Assembly: GCF_932526225.1 (NCBI RefSeq)
Contig: NC_064043.1
Location: 14,816,085 to 14,880,084, forward strand
Reading direction: 5' to 3'
DNA from: Nematostella vectensis
Taxonomy: Eukaryota > Cnidaria > Anthozoa > Actiniaria > Edwardsiidae
DNA: 64,000 nucleotides
The notes beneath the pieces were generated by a model. It saw nothing but the letters and a program-made list of their open reading frames with translations. It had not been told where the DNA came from and did not search any database. Made by a program: the position numbers and the translations under genes. Shown in pieces: positions 1 to 12,410 of the stretch (within the stretch, counting starts at the first letter, position 1; each line of letters begins with the position of its first letter).

Positions 1-77
1 AAAGCCTCGGTCGATACGCCTAAGCCTCAGTTTGAAATTTCCCGGCATGACATTCCCGGTTAGTAAGTAGTTAATAT
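1..77. repeat. Left copy of a long-range inverted repeat
   Basis: The first 77 bases are the reverse complement, with few mismatches, of 10,097-10,177. Both copies share a core reading CCCGGCATGA on one strand. The window edge cuts the left copy, so its full length is unknown. It is probably the end of a dispersed element. Confidence 0.75.
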
Positions 78-532
78 TTTCCATCACAGGTTATCTTTAT
101 TCCCTTTTGATTGTTCAACAATTTTTCTTACCGAGTGAAAGCACTTTACATCTTCATGTGCTTCCTTTTTTTGTACTTTCCTCATCCACTCATCCCTCTA
201 TTCTCTGTTTACGGGCTAATTGTTTAACTCATGACTAAAACCGAGTTGATCTAGTGCAAATACAGCGGCTCTGGCATAGTCCCTAGGGGGCTCGATCAGA
301 CATGAGATCACTCCCTTCACTCGATCAGTTACAGAGTTATTGTGGTGTGCTAGTTTTACAGCATCACTAAGGGATTTATTATCATAGACCAAAGAACTGT
401 AAATTCCCCAATTATAAGGCCATTTATTCCCTGACTCAATTTGAGGGTTTGTGCTTTAATCACCAGAATTATCTTTCAAAAAACTCAAGTATTCCAACAT
501 CTCACCTAATGTTTCGGTATCATCACCTTCTA
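78..532. other. No gene seen
   Basis: AT-rich sequence without a convincing open frame, splice pattern or repeat. Confidence 0.5.
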
Positions 533-1180
533 CACCTTTTGCTTTGCAATAACGGGAAAGGGGCATTTATTTGTGCCAAACGTTGTATCGTTAACTTGAA
601 TTGTACGTTCATCAACATCGCAAGAAACATCCTCAGCGTGACTCGACTTTCAATAACAATGATTGAATATTCAATAGCATCAACGGACAATCAATAACGC
701 AATTGGGCATTCATTCGAATGGAATGTACATTCTTTTGCATGCAACCGAAAATATAATTACGCGTTTGGACAATCAGTAGCGTTTATTCACAATCAGTTA
801 TAAAAAATACAAAATTAATTAGTGATATTAACATAAACAAAGACAATCAACAAGCCTTTTCAGACAATCATGTTCATCAAGGTGGCATTTATGAATGTGA
901 TTTGACAATCATTTGTTCGATTCAAACAAGCATTAAAAGAAAAGAAAATATCATTAGTTTTAGTGTTATTTTCGATTTTTAAATTGACATTTATCCCTGA
1001 ATTTGATCTCTATTAACACAGCGAGGAATATTGGTTTGCATAAAACGAAACTATTGCCCACATTTCGCTCCCGCGACTGTTCCTATGTTACGTTGTAATG
1101 CCTCTTGAGAAATGGACTAAAGGGCGGTAACTTTTTTTAACGTGTTTGTGCCGGTATCTAGTGGGTTGTTGTGGAAGTGT
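533..1180 (-). mobile_element. Partial copy of the fold-back element found at 12.6-14.1 kb
   Basis: Begins CACCTTTTGC after a TA dinucleotide, exactly like the ends of the element at 12,622-14,126. It continues as the reverse complement of that element's right arm through about 13,490, including the shared segment around a CCCGCGACTGTTCCTATGTT-type motif at 1,070-1,090. No matching second end was found nearby, so this copy is truncated or its other arm has diverged. Confidence 0.75.
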
Positions 1181-4100
1181 TTATTGATTTAAAAAGGCAG
1201 TTTGTTACGCACTTTAATTGCTCATTTATGTTCGTATTGAACCTACCGGGTTTAAGCGGGCGTTTTACGCGGTGTTGTTTTAATATAGGTCACTCTGAAA
1301 TGCAGAGAGCTAGTGGCTTTGCTATCTCACGAAATGCACACATTTAAGGTTTTTCCGTCACGTTTTTCCGTCGCCAAATCAAAGAAATTGTTAAAAGCAA
1401 ATTGATACTGTTTACTCGCGTTCTGATTCTAACTTGATTAATAAAGCATCATTACAACAAAAACGTTTCGCCGAGATCATGAGGTGCTAAGGCCTGGTTC
1501 AACTAGTTGACAGTAGACATATAGCTTCATTGTTTTTTCTCACTCAGTCCTCGACCGTTTTTTAGTTAGGAAAGCAAGGAGCTGTTCTCCCCACATCGCG
1601 TCCTTTCTGACTAACTTCGATAAAATGGGGAGGCCAGGATGCAATGCCTTAGGCAAGGCCAGAGGCGTAACTGGCGGCGTGTTTGGAACGGGATCGTCCG
1701 GGCTAAGCCAACTATATTCAGGGTCTTAGTAAGTGATAAACGTAATACATGTGGGATAAGTTACTTCACTTTAAATTGCCATCGTGGGGTGGGCCCGCAT
1801 TGTTGATTTTTGATGTTGATAAGCGAGCTTTATAATAGGCATCAAAAATGGCAAATCGAGAAAGACATCCCATAGGTTTCTATAAAGCCCTAAATGAAAC
1901 TGTTCGTCTCAGTTCCAAGTTCTGACCAAAGTCGAAGCCGTTGTGCTTCAACCAAAGGGAGCAACCACACGCAGAAAGTCAAGGTCATGCAATCTCTGAA
2001 TTATGGCGCCTATTCTGGCCAACTCGAATTCAAATTAAATATAGATCATCAAAAAAAGAAAACCAAAATTAGCACTATGGAACACAAATACGATTTTCAT
2101 CCTAACACCGCAGCCGTCGCTTTGCGTTTGTCTGTCTGTTCTATTGTTTAAAAACCTTTTATAACCCAACAGAGAAGTACAACATGAGTTATACGATATT
2201 TATTTCATTTAGATATTGCCTGACTCTCGTTACATTTATTTGTTTGAGAAATTGTAGCTAATAGATTTACAACATATATACACTCCTGTCACTCGGTAAT
2301 ACCTCACACTTGCATTTGCATTCAAGTTTATTTACGCCTCATTTATTTAAATTCAGAAACCCTCAATCATGTTAACCAGATCTGCCTTTCTGGTGCGTGG
2401 GTTCATCTCTCTACCTGTCCTTCCCTTAACAAGTTACAACAGCTCATCTCTTGTCTTGCGTAACAGTTCTTTACAGGTAAACGTGGTGGTCTCTTGCTCT
2501 GGTGGAGTGCAGTTGTTACCCGCGGCACCTTTTTGACCATGTCTTGTTTACCACCACCAAACCAGAACTCGGCCTCTTCTATGTCATCAAAAGGTTTGTG
2601 GCTGCGTCACATCGGTTTATCTTCCGATGGAAGTACTTGCGGTAGTCGTCTTTTTTTTTAACTCCTGAAATTATACAAAATATTATCATCAAGTTAACTT
2701 CTATAGGTGTCTTATTGCAAACCATATTTTTGTTACATGTAGTGGTTGTACATTAGATTGACTGGACTATTAATGCTGCTAATAAATTTCTTGCTCCTTT
2801 TTGTGATCTCCTTTATGATATTGAAACCAGATGTGCATTGTTTTAGTCACATAGCACCATTACTAGAGGCAGTAGAGATGTTTGACAGCCCAAATGATGA
2901 GGATGATAATAAAGGTGACTCAGAAGTTGAGATGGAGGAGGAGGTGTCTGATTTGTATGACGACTTGAAGAATGATAGGGATCTCATCGATGATGAAGAA
3001 AGGGAAAGTGAGAAGGAAAACAATTGTGATGAAGAGAGCTCTGAGGGTTGACAAGGACAGGGGAAAAGCAACAAAGAATTTTCCTAGGAGAATATTAGAT
3101 TAGGACTCTGGTGCAGCAGCCCAATTGATTACAGCTGTAACCACTGGTTTTGAAACTCTCTAAGCACTGTCAATCAAATCACAGTTAGTCGGCTAACTGT
3201 CGGCTAGCCTAGTGCACTCCCTAAAAAAAATATACTTTTAGGCTTGGGTTGTTAGTGCTTGATTTAACAGAAACGAAGAGTGATAAGAGCTTAGCAATTC
3301 AAGTGGTTGAATTCTTTGCCAGATCAACATTTGTTATTATATATTTTAATACAACGGTTTGCAAAAAAATATGACACTCTACAAACACTAACAAAGGGAA
3401 AGGCTTCTTATCATGCCAATCAATATAACAATATTGTGATACATGGAGGTGTCATGCCGCTCTATATGTTTATATTATATTAACCCCAATTATTATAATT
3501 GTGGAGTGCAAAATCTACTTGCAGTTAAAAAAAAAACATATGTCAACTTGATTTTGTGTCAACCTGTTTTTGATTTGCAACACCATTCCAGTGCTCCAGG
3601 TTCTCTGGTTTCCTACTACTATGAGGCTATCTAAATGGCTTAGCATTTTGCTGAGCTTGATGAAGATGAAATACGAAGTTTCACAAATACGAATTTCCAT
3701 CTCGTCGAAAAAACTGTAGCCAGCTCTAATAAACAATAGAACGCTAGTGTAACGTTGGTTGTAGATTCACATATAACATTTAGTTTGCCAAGCAGGCCGC
3801 GGCCTTCCTGTTTCCAGACATTTGGCATAAAAATAACAAGAAATATAAGGATGTCCACGGAAGATCAATGTATCCGGCCCCCTTTCTTGAATGCCTTGCT
3901 CCAATCCCCTTTTCGGAATTTCTGGATCCGCCCCTGTATATACTCCTACACCTGTATGACAGCTAAACCATTTTTCTCCCTGGCTCTCCCTCGGCTTTCT
4001 TGAAGAAAGAGGGTACCAGCAAGGGAAAGAACGAGCGAAAAGTAAAAAAAGAGAACATTTAACTGTGGATCTCTCAAATTATTAAACTAAATGTGGCTCT

Positions 4101-4530
4101 ACCCAGTTTTCCCTCAATCACACCGTCCATCTTTAAAAACGCAGTTCACGAAGAAATGGATTCAGATTCCATATCCAATACACCAAATCAATAACATAAG
4201 GCTGACAATATAATATGACATAGATTTTGTTGATCGAAATAAATGTCACTTTAGTAAGACGCTCCGCCTCCTTTTATTCTAGGCCAACAAATTGCAAGCC
4301 CATATCGATTTTTTTTCCTAAGTCATCTCCAGAATTTATATAACACATGGTTGTCTAGCCTTGTGTGAATTTTTAGAGAGATCTGTAAGAGCGATATCAT
4401 TTTCAAACATACTTTTATGTTATATGTCCTAATCTCTGCCGCTATGTCTTCGTATTCATAAAGAAGCTATTCAGAGGAAAGGGGGAATACTGAGTCAAGC
4501 CACCTTAAATGAACGAAACATTCCGTCGGG
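1181..4530. other. Mostly featureless AT-rich DNA
   Basis: No open frame with recognisable homology. The only frame of note is the acidic one at 2,746-3,051, listed separately. Confidence 0.45.
2746..3051 (+). CDS. Hypothetical 101-residue acidic open frame
   Basis: The frame has a hydrophobic start (residues 1-27), then a segment reading FSHIAPLLEAVEMF, then about 50 residues dominated by Glu and Asp. It is not recognised. The acidic tail could come from low-complexity GAT/GAA sequence alone, and no splice sites or neighbours support a gene. It may be the remnant of a transposon protein. Confidence 0.15.
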   Translation: MYIRLTGLLMLLINFLLLFVISFMILKPDVHCFSHIAPLLEAVEMFDSPNDEDDNKGDSEVEMEEEVSDLYDDLKNDRDLIDDEERESEKENNCDEESSEG

Positions 4531-4534
4531 CAAC

Positions 4535-4716
4535 TCTTAACAAAATAGCGATAGGTGCGGGCTTCGTTTCTCAAGCAAGAGGAACAGTTCGAACCCTGGT
4601 ATAAAAACCTGTGTCTATGCTATGGGTACTGTAAATCCCTGTCTCTCACCGCACATCATTAACCCTGTTTTTTTTTTTTGTTTACTGTGAATCCCTGTCT
4701 TTGACCGCACATCATT
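4535..4716 (+). other. tRNA-like box B (possible SINE relic) and a short tandem duplication
   Basis: AGTTCGAACCCTGGT at about 4,575-4,590 resembles the RNA polymerase III box B of tRNA-derived SINEs, with a weak box-A-like TAGCGATAGGTGCGG about 40 bases upstream. No cloverleaf can be folded with confidence. Next to it, a 34-bp segment (TACTGTRAATCCCTGTCT...) occurs at 4,629-4,661 and again at 4,683-4,716, separated by a T run. Confidence 0.25.
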
Positions 4717-5012
4717 ATTTTACGGGGTATAACCTTTTCCACAATCCGCGACATCGCGCTTTTTGGTGTTAAATACCATTTCTGTATTTTAGACTTTTTA
4801 TACCCTACATGAGAACTCTCATCTTGTTCAATATTATCGTGATCGAAGACATATCTCCACAAAGACCATATTTCGCGTCATCGCAAACTATGGTAATGTC
4901 TATGGTAACTACTATGGTAATATAGTGAATACCCCTGTACTTTACAAACCACATATTGCGATGTCGCGATATACGGTCATTACAAAATAAACAATACTAA
5001 ACAATATATTAA

Positions 5013-5985
5013 TCAACGCTTTCGATAAATATTTTTATATAGTGATCCTGGCTTGTTTGTGCCATACTCGTTAATAACATTTTCTTCGTTGAACTGGAGC
5101 TTCTCCAGAACATTGTAAACAGCCTTACCCTGACTATAAATAGTCGATTTGGTGGCCCGTTGATAAAATAATCTCATTTTCTTTGTCAATTTCTTCAGTG
5201 GAGGGCAGTTGCGGGCACCATTTTCCAAGACCACTTTTACTTGCGATAACGAGTCTAATGGAGTTGGTATTACAAGGGAGCCAAGCCAATCCCGAAAAAT
5301 AAGATTTTGAGGGTTGTACTCCATGTACAATACATTAGTTTCCATGTCACTCATAACAGTACTCACAGTACTCACACTGACGGACGGGACAGCATACATG
5401 TAAACAGGTGTAACACCACTAACACCAACAGCACTTGCACCACTAACACCTACAGGTCTAACACCAATTACACCTACAGCACTTGCACCACTAACACCAA
5501 CAGCACTTGCACCACTAACACCTACAGCACTTGCACCACTAACACCTACAGGTCTAACACCAATTACACCAACAGGTCTAACACAACTAACACCTACAGG
5601 TCTAACACAACTAACACCTACAGGTCTAACACCATTAACACTTAGAGCACTTGCACCACTAACACCTACAGATGGCACTGCAGACATAGGGAACAAATGG
5701 CACAGTAAATATTGCAGCAGACGGCACCTCAGACATGGCAGCAGACGGCACCACAGACATGGCAGCAGATGTAGATGGAAACCCACTTGTACTGCCACTT
5801 TTCATCATTCCTACAAACAATGACGACCAGTACTTCATCTGGCGCACCACGTGTAATAAAGAGGGCTCTGAAGGGAGTTCTTCAAGTTTGGATGACATTA
5901 GTTCCACTGATTGTATAATGTCATTTGAGTCCTCTGTTGGAGTGTGCTGGTGTGGAAATGACTCATCATGTAAAAAACTGGTCAA
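5013..5985 (-). pseudogene. Degenerate open frames around an 8-residue repeat
   Basis: Two overlapping minus-strand frames are seen: 5,985-5,659 and 5,798-5,013. The first has a Ser/Glu-rich start and then SAAMSEVPSAA-type repeats. The second carries octapeptides such as GVSGASAV and GVRPVGVS, followed by a non-repetitive basic C-terminus (about residues 160-261) that includes LSQVKVVLENGARNCPPLKK. The frames would join if one frameshift near 5,680-5,700 were allowed. They lie downstream of the protease-like pseudogene at 6,355-7,422 on the same strand and may be its 3' part. I do not recognise the C-terminal region. Confidence 0.35.
5405..5672. repeat. 24-bp minisatellite, about 11 copies
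   Basis: The units read ACACCTACAGGTCTAACACC plus 4 bases, alternating with a CAGCACTTGCACC variant. The period is a multiple of three, so both minus frames stay open through the array. Confidence 0.85.
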
Positions 5986-6354
5986 TTGCTCTGCATTTTC
6001 TGGAATGGATAAAATAGAATATTAAATTGTTTTGCTCTTTTTCCTTTTGTGAAATCAGGAAAATCACTAAACTATAGTAAACAATGCAAATTAATGGAAG
6101 AAAAGGAAACATGAAACATTTTAATAACTTTTTTTTTTGTTTGGGAGAGGGTTCACGTATGCAAAACGACTGCGCATGCGCTAGGTTGGAATTTTAGATT
6201 CAACAAAGATGGCGGACGCCTGGTGGATAATCCAGCCAAATACTGCCAAGATTCTACTCATAACTCAATAATTACATCGGAATAAAACGACTTTATTGAC
6301 TTAGAGTATCAATGTGACCTAAAAGGGTGGATAATTGTGCTCAGATTTGTTTTA

Positions 6355-7422
6355 TTATGTACAAATTTTCGTAAACTCGTACTGCCGTTCGCCTCGAAGA
6401 ACGAAAAATTCTGATTCGTGCGAGTTGTGGTCTAAATATCTAACAAATGTAAGGGAGCAAACGTTGTATGTGGGTGACATTTGCTGCTTGATCTGAGAAA
6501 GAAATTCTTCTCGACTCTCTATTGGAGCCATGCCGATCATGGCTCCGAATTGTGAGTGGGGGTGGCTGCCCATCATGTATAGCTTTCCACGATGTGCGTC
6601 AAAACAGACAGTCATTCCATTAAAAATCACCAACGCTGCCAAGTTAGACTCTCGATCTAACCTCTGGAGGTAAAACGCCAGCGAACTCTGTGGTACTTGA
6701 GGGTCAGTGCATGTTAGTGAAATGTCAAATATATCCTCTAGTATAGCTGATCCACTCGGGGAACCAAGTAGTGGAGCTAAATGGCTTTTGGCAGCTTCTA
6801 CACTGAGTCTACACTGAGGCAGCTTCTACATTTCCTTGTGTCGTGGTATCGTACGTTTGGTTCCCCCTTGCAATAGCTGTGACAAGTAAGGAGATCCATG
6901 GTGTACTTAGGGGGGAGGATTTTTGTCCAATCGATAACTGTCACGGTAAGTAGAAATTGTAAACTCATTGGCCATTAATAGGGAAATAAATGTACATGCA
7001 CTAGAACCATTCATACCAAATAAAGTTACTTGAGAAATTTTTGGTGGAAGAAACCAAAATGCAGATGACCCAAGTTTGAGACTTGCAACATTTATGCTAA
7101 TTTGATAATTATGTTGGGTTCCTGTGGTTGACGTAGTAGCTCTTGTTACTTGTGGCTGTTGTTGAGACAGTGGTTGTGGATGTGGTGGAGAATGTGCTAC
7201 AGGTTGAGATTGGCTCGTCTGAGTTGAAGGCTGTGGTACTGCACAACTAGACAGTACTTTGTCAACATGCTCATTCCACTCAACTGAATAGTAATATTCT
7301 GCAGGATTACTCGGGGAAGTATTAATTTCATCGACAATGGCTGGATCTGTCATTTTTGTTTGGTGCAGGATGGACATAGCTGGTCGTTTGTTTGTAAACA
7401 GATATGGAAGGTGAGACCACAA
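6355..7422 (-). pseudogene. Cysteine-protease-like protein, broken by two frameshifts
   Basis: Segment 7,422-6,907 encodes a Gln/Pro-rich linker and then a globular part with NGSSACTFISLLMA, which resembles the start of the catalytic-Cys helix in papain-fold proteases. After a run of C (about 6,905) the frame must shift to continue as STPWISLLVTAIARGN. A 28-base insertion that duplicates GAAGCTGCC (about 6,800-6,830) breaks it again. The frame then reads on from KSHLAPLLGSPSGSA through YMMGSHPHSQFGAMIG to a stop at 6,355. The GSHPHS segment resembles the D-x-H block holding the catalytic His in viral and transposon-borne deubiquitinase-like proteases, but here Gly replaces the usual Asp. Assignment to that fold is inference; the two lesions are seen directly. 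Likely a relic of a mobile element. Confidence 0.45.
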
Positions 7423-8372
7423 GTTAGTCTTAACATTTCAGTATCACTTCTATTTATACCTTTTGCTGTTCATTACCAGGAAATCTACATTTATTTGCGG
7501 CAATATACGATCAATAACGCGAATATACATTCATTTTCGTCATAAAGCACTCATTTGTGTGAACACATGCATGTCAGCAGTTGTGCTACATTTCACAAAT
7601 CAAGCCTCTTGGTTGAGCAGGTTGTAACTAAAGGTGTAATCTTATTTAACACAAGACAAATAAAAATCGGCCGGAGACCCTCCTGCACAGAGCCTTCTGT
7701 GTCGCCCGTTTAACATTGATTGATGTGTGCGCCGGACTTTAGGTTTCTGGTTTGGCATCCTGTATGGTTTGATAGAATGAATTTAAGTCCCATCTCGGAT
7801 TGTTTCCTACTTTAGAATAGTCCGCTACAGTTAAACCCGAGTGCGAAAAAACAACAGTTCACCTAAAGCATAATTGTTATAATTTTAGTGGGAATTTCTT
7901 ATAAATTTTGAGTTATATTTATAAAAATCCCCTATATCATAAGGTCTGAACTAAGCTTATACTATCTATACTAAATTGCGGTTCACTAACAATACGCTGG
8001 GTGACCTGTGAACAAAGACGAAACGCATCTATGATTTACTTGGGAAAAGTCCCCCAACTCTCCCCCAAAAAGAACCTAAGCAGCAATGAAACGTTTGATT
8101 TCTCTTATCTGTAACAGGAAAAATGTTCTTAATGTTTTATGCTCTCCGCATTTATTTCATACAAAAAATAGAAATTTTGAAATTAGTTCTTATACCATAT
8201 TGATGAGGTTCCTGTCCGTTCCAAGTAGTATTTTTTAGGTCAACTGTAAAAGTGGTTCGGTCCGATTATAGTTCCGCTAGGACAATTCGGAAGTCAACTT
8301 GCCCAGCTTCACAATCAGCGTCTGTAATGTGTGAACAGATTTCCAAGGGTAGTAGAAATTGACGTCATTTGA
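7423..8372. other. No gene; one end of a fold-back element at 7,455
   Basis: ATACCTTTTGCTGTTCATTACC at about 7,455-7,478 and the next 80 bases resemble the left end of the element at 12,622. Nothing else is recognisable up to 8,372. Confidence 0.5.
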
Positions 8373-8381
8373 GTAGAAATC

Positions 8382-8419
8382 CAGGCGGTGTGCGCACTAC
8401 GACCGCAATGCATTGTGGG
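8382..8419 (+). repeat. Left terminal inverted repeat of the 7.8-kb element
   Basis: Starts CAGGCGGTGTGCGCACTAC. Pairs with 16,143-16,180 with about five mismatches over 38 bp. Confidence 0.85.
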
Positions 8420-8761
8420 AGAAAACGCTTCACGGAAAAACATGGCGGATGTTGGCTGCAGCAGTTGTATTTTATCGCTGGTTTATTCGCTTTAATTTCC
8501 TTTTTGTCCCTAAAACTTTTGATTTCCAAAGACTTTTGTTGACTTTCTTTCAACTAATATAAGAAATTCGCAACTTTCAAGGGATCTTATATTTTCTTTT
8601 AGGCGTAGACATGCGATGCAAAACTTGCACAGAATACTGATTTTGTTTCTAAAAGCAATGCTTTTTCTAAATATCTGATGACCCCCGATGGCTTTCCTCT
8701 GGAAATAGGTGATATTCATCGATGTATTCTTCGTAGATTTGACTAGTCAATTGCGAATGGA

Positions 8762-9041
8762 AAAGTGAAGTCTGAGGGAGAAGGAAATACACCTGGCAAA
8801 CCACCAAAGAAAAAAGAGCCAAGACAACCGCCCTCACGGAAAAGTCTGTTTACTGGCGCGAAAGAGCCGCAATCGGCGTACAACGTTCCCTGGAACAGAG
8901 AGAAAGACTCGGCTTTGGTGCTGTACATCTGCCTGTACTCACCAGAAGCTAGCACCAACAAGTGGCCAACTACCAAAAACCCTAGCTTTTCAAAAGCATG
9001 TTCTGATGCAGTTAACAAGACTTGCCATTCAAGCAGAACAA
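8762..9041 (+). CDS. Possible exon of the 7.8-kb element's left gene
   Basis: An open frame with a basic, Pro-rich start (GKPPKKKEPRQPPSRK) is followed by a block reading VPWNREKDSALVLYICLYS and KWPTTKNPSFSKA. The spacing of Trp and hydrophobic residues recalls a Myb/SANT-type DNA-binding helix. It ends at a plausible donor, ACAA|GTAAAC, near 9,041. Such DNA-binding modules are common in transposon proteins. The identity is inference, and no start codon or downstream exon could be fixed. Confidence 0.35.
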
Positions 9042-9124
9042 GTAAACTCCAGTTTTTAATATGTTTAGGTATATACCTCCTCTAGCTGGACCATTAAGGA
9101 AGGCAAATCACTAAAAATCTTGCA

Positions 9125-9698
9125 CAGTTCAGTTCAGTTCAGTTTATTGTTTTGTCACTTAATACATTTTTTTAAATAAAGATAATTATAATAATTTACA
9201 TAGTGTAACAAGGAGGACCGTAAGAAACCGCAAGGCTTATACGAGACGGACCTCCTAAATCTTAACAGAAAATACATATTTGATAGTTCGGACAGTCAGA
9301 TTAATCATATAAATATTTGGTAGGAGAGCTTTCATATTTTTTTTTTCATACTTATATAAAAAACACACACACACACAAACACAAATCGAGAAAGAAAAAA
9401 AAAATTAAACGTTAATAAGAGAAGTCTTTAACTTATTACAAAAAGAGTTAAGCGTTTTGGCAGACTGAATATCAGAAGACAATGAATTGAAATATTTAGG
9501 TCCCTGATGTCTTAACGAAAACTTATGTATATTTGTTCTAAACTTTGAAATATGGAACAAGTTAGAGCTTCTCGTGTAATAATCGTGAATTTGAGAGTTC
9601 AATTGAAATATCCTGTTAAATGTTTGGGGAAGTAACCTATTTTTAAATTGATACATTAAATTACCTATTTGAAATAAAAATAAATAATTGAATTCCAA
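9125..9698 (-). mobile_element. 5'-truncated LINE, C-terminal end
   Basis: The minus frame 9,698-9,405 encodes the conserved tail after the reverse transcriptase thumb in many animal LINEs, with YYTRSSNLFHISKFRTN and QGPKYFNSLSSDIQSAK followed by a basic end. The 3' end at about 9,125 carries a short GAACT repeat tail. Upstream domains are absent, as expected for a truncated insertion. Confidence 0.75.
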
Positions 9699-10096
9699 TT
9701 ACAATTACACTTAGAACTTGCTCAACCAATGGATGAGCCATTTTAATGCATTCCGTTCTTTTTTGTATACTGATTATAAATTCCCTTTTTACCAGCCTGC
9801 CCATTTACTTACATATGTTTATAGGGTTTTTTAAAAACCTGGCACAATGACTTTGTGGACAATCAAAATGTTTGCTTTTGTGATCCTTTTGTGCTTTTAT
9901 TTTGCTTGAGATTGAATCTGATAACAGGTCAGACCAAAATATGTACAGTACACACCGTACGGCGGATTTTATAGAATCGATATAGAAGCGAGAGATACGC
10001 TCTTTTTATTAAATAAACATAATCAATGTCACATTTTAGGTAAGCTTTAAATTAAGGACACCTTGGGTGTCCTTAAGGGATTTCCTTTTCACAACT

Positions 10097-10177
10097 ATTA
10101 CTAACTACTTACTAACCGAGAGTGAGATCATGCCGGGAAATATCAAACTGAGGCTTTGGCGTATCGACCGAGGCTTT
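10097..10177. repeat. Right copy of the inverted repeat at 1-77
   Basis: Reverse complement of the window's first 77 bases with about five differences. Confidence 0.75.
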
Positions 10178-11428
10178 GCGAGGTTTATTATATGGCTTTT
10201 TAAAATAAAATTGACAAGAAAACAAATCAACTTTCGCTTTCGCGCGAATATCGATTAGTTTATCGATCGATTTAAAAAAGGCGGGAAAACAAAAAACACT
10301 AGCGCGCTGCCAAATCAAAAATGTAAATTAGTGAAAAGATTCAACAACAAGTAATTGGTAGTAATTGGACGATCCAAACAATAACAAAGAAAGCTGAGTT
10401 GTCAGTCTTCAGGGCATGAATGGACTGTTTAGTTCGAAAACTCCATGGTATGTAGAGAACAAACTTCTGAAGTAAGTTAAAATGAAAAGGCCAATCGCTT
10501 TGTGCGGCGTTTTGATTTGATGGAAATATTGCATTCACAAATAACAGGTAGTACTTATCTTAAAGCGACTTTTCTGGGTCTTTACACCCCTTGTTATTTA
10601 TCCATTTGTTTGTTTATCCGGTATAAATAACTTAAGCTTTGTATTTTATGGCTATCGGTGGTGGCTCGTGATCTTATTGTTTTTCTTTGTGTCAAAAATT
10701 TCCTCTTCAATCTCTTCAGGATAATAAAACTCCGAATCAAAGTGCTCGCCCTCTCACATTATTAACTTTAAGGCCTGTTTGTTTTTTTTTGTTTTTTTGT
10801 GGCTTTGGTTTTTTGGTCGATTTTGTTTTAGCGAAATTCGTGCAACCGAACAAAGCAACACAAAAAAGCTCACAAAATGTTCCGCTCCAAATACGGAAAA
10901 AGACGGCCCGCTGATTAAACATTTCTGTTACTTCTGGGTGTTAGAATTCGCTACTCGAATGTTCGCTGTCGCTCGTTTTGCAGTTTGGAAGGTGGAAAAA
11001 ATATCGAAAACTAAAAGATTGTGAAAAATGTATCGTTGGGCAATACGGAATTCCGTAATGCCCTCAAAGACGGGCAATACGGGTATGTCACGACTACCAA
11101 TTAGCCAAAATCACAGCGCGCGTACTATCGTAGCCATATAATAATATTTATTATTATAACTTATATTTGACAGGTTTGCAAAATAAAAGTGATGTGGGTA
11201 CACCAAGAATATTTACCATTATTATTATATTCTTTGGGCTGGGTTCAATTCCCAGGTCACTTTTTGCATCAACCTGTTAAACATTGTTTTTCATAACTTA
11301 TATAGTGCTGTATACAATGAATAGCCCTGCATCAGACTGGAGAATCTATTTGTTCAATTTTCCCAAACAATGAATTCCTCCATTCCGATGCTATTGGTTG
11401 TTCCAACTTTATGGAAACCAGCCTTTGA
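10178..11428. other. No gene seen
   Basis: AT-rich, with several poly-T runs and a partial box-B-like GGGTTCAATTCCCAGG near 11,240. No supportable gene. Confidence 0.5.
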
Positions 11429-12063
11429 AGGCCCATTTACACGGCACGATTTTGGCCTACGACTTGTAGTATACGACTTCAAGTCGCGCCGTGTAAATGC
11501 CCCTACGGCTTGCTTACGACTGTCGCACGCGACTCACGACTTGTAGTAGGGTTTTGAGCAATGCATCAAAATCCTACGACTAGTCGTAGGAAAATGACGT
11601 GATATGAAGATAGGTATGCCGTAATAAAAGTTGGAGTTAAAGGTATTTTTGATAAAAAAAGACGAATCAATTGTTACAATACCTCAAACGTTGCCGTGTC
11701 CATACGAAGATATCTCCGATAGTTTTCAGGATCTTCTAGCTGTAGCTTAGTTGCAATTTGCCTATAAGCGCTGAAATTTATTCTTCGCTTAAGCCACTCT
11801 TTTTCCCAAATCGTTCTTTTGCGTCTTTGCCGCCTTTTCCGCTTTAACAAGACGGCAACTATCGCTAGAGTTGCAACATCGCGATTATCCGCCATCTTGT
11901 TTGTTGCTCTCCCCAGGCTATTGGGAAGCAAACCGCGCGAATGTCACGCCATTTTAGCAATCGTGTGCGACAGTCGTGCGCGTGTGAATGGCACCTACGA
12001 CCTGTTGCAGAGAAGTCGTATACTACAAGTCGTAGGCCGAAATCGTTCCGTGTAAATGGGCCT
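11429..12063 (-). mobile_element. PIF/Harbinger element, internally deleted
   Basis: Terminal inverted repeats of about 50 bp start AGGCCCATTTACACGG at 11,429 and end with the complement at 12,063. They contain the shared stretch GAAGTCGTATACTACAAGTC. The flanking trinucleotides TGA and TAA fit the family's 3-bp TNA/TWA preference only approximately. The inside keeps the N-terminus of a transposase. Confidence 0.85.
11674..11931 (-). pseudogene. PIF/Harbinger transposase N-terminal fragment
   Basis: About 85 residues. The end reads QLEDPENYRRYLRMDTATFEVL, matching the conserved block in front of the DDE nuclease of HARBI1-type transposases. The catalytic domain and the Myb-like partner gene are missing, so the copy cannot move on its own. 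Confidence 0.8.
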
Positions 12064-12410
12064 TAAGAAGGGTATGTTTGGATAGGGGGGGGGGGGGGGG
12101 GGTACACCGAGATGTTTAGACACTGACCCTGTTAGGGCAGAAAAAAACATAACCTAGAAATATATTCAGGACAAAGCAGCAAAAACCACACCCTGTCAAG
12201 TAGCATATCCCTGTATAGTCAGTATAGTAATGTTAAAAGTCATTGAAAAGCTCTTCTCCTCGAAATATTGGGGCATTTGATTTGAGTCCTCTAATGTCCT
12301 GCTTTTTTCCCTAAACTGTGTTCCATTCCCAAGCGTGTTACCAGTTTTGTCATTATCATCATTATCTTACAAGTTGTAAACAAGATAATGTACAGTCTGT
12401 CTAGCTGATG

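Noticed and set aside
8434-8490. ATGGCGGATGTTGG start inside the left TIR region
   Set aside because: The frame stops after 17 codons, and no donor joins it convincingly to the exon at 8,762.
12087-12104. Run of about 18 G residues
   Set aside because: Simple homopolymer, also error-prone in assemblies; no feature assigned.
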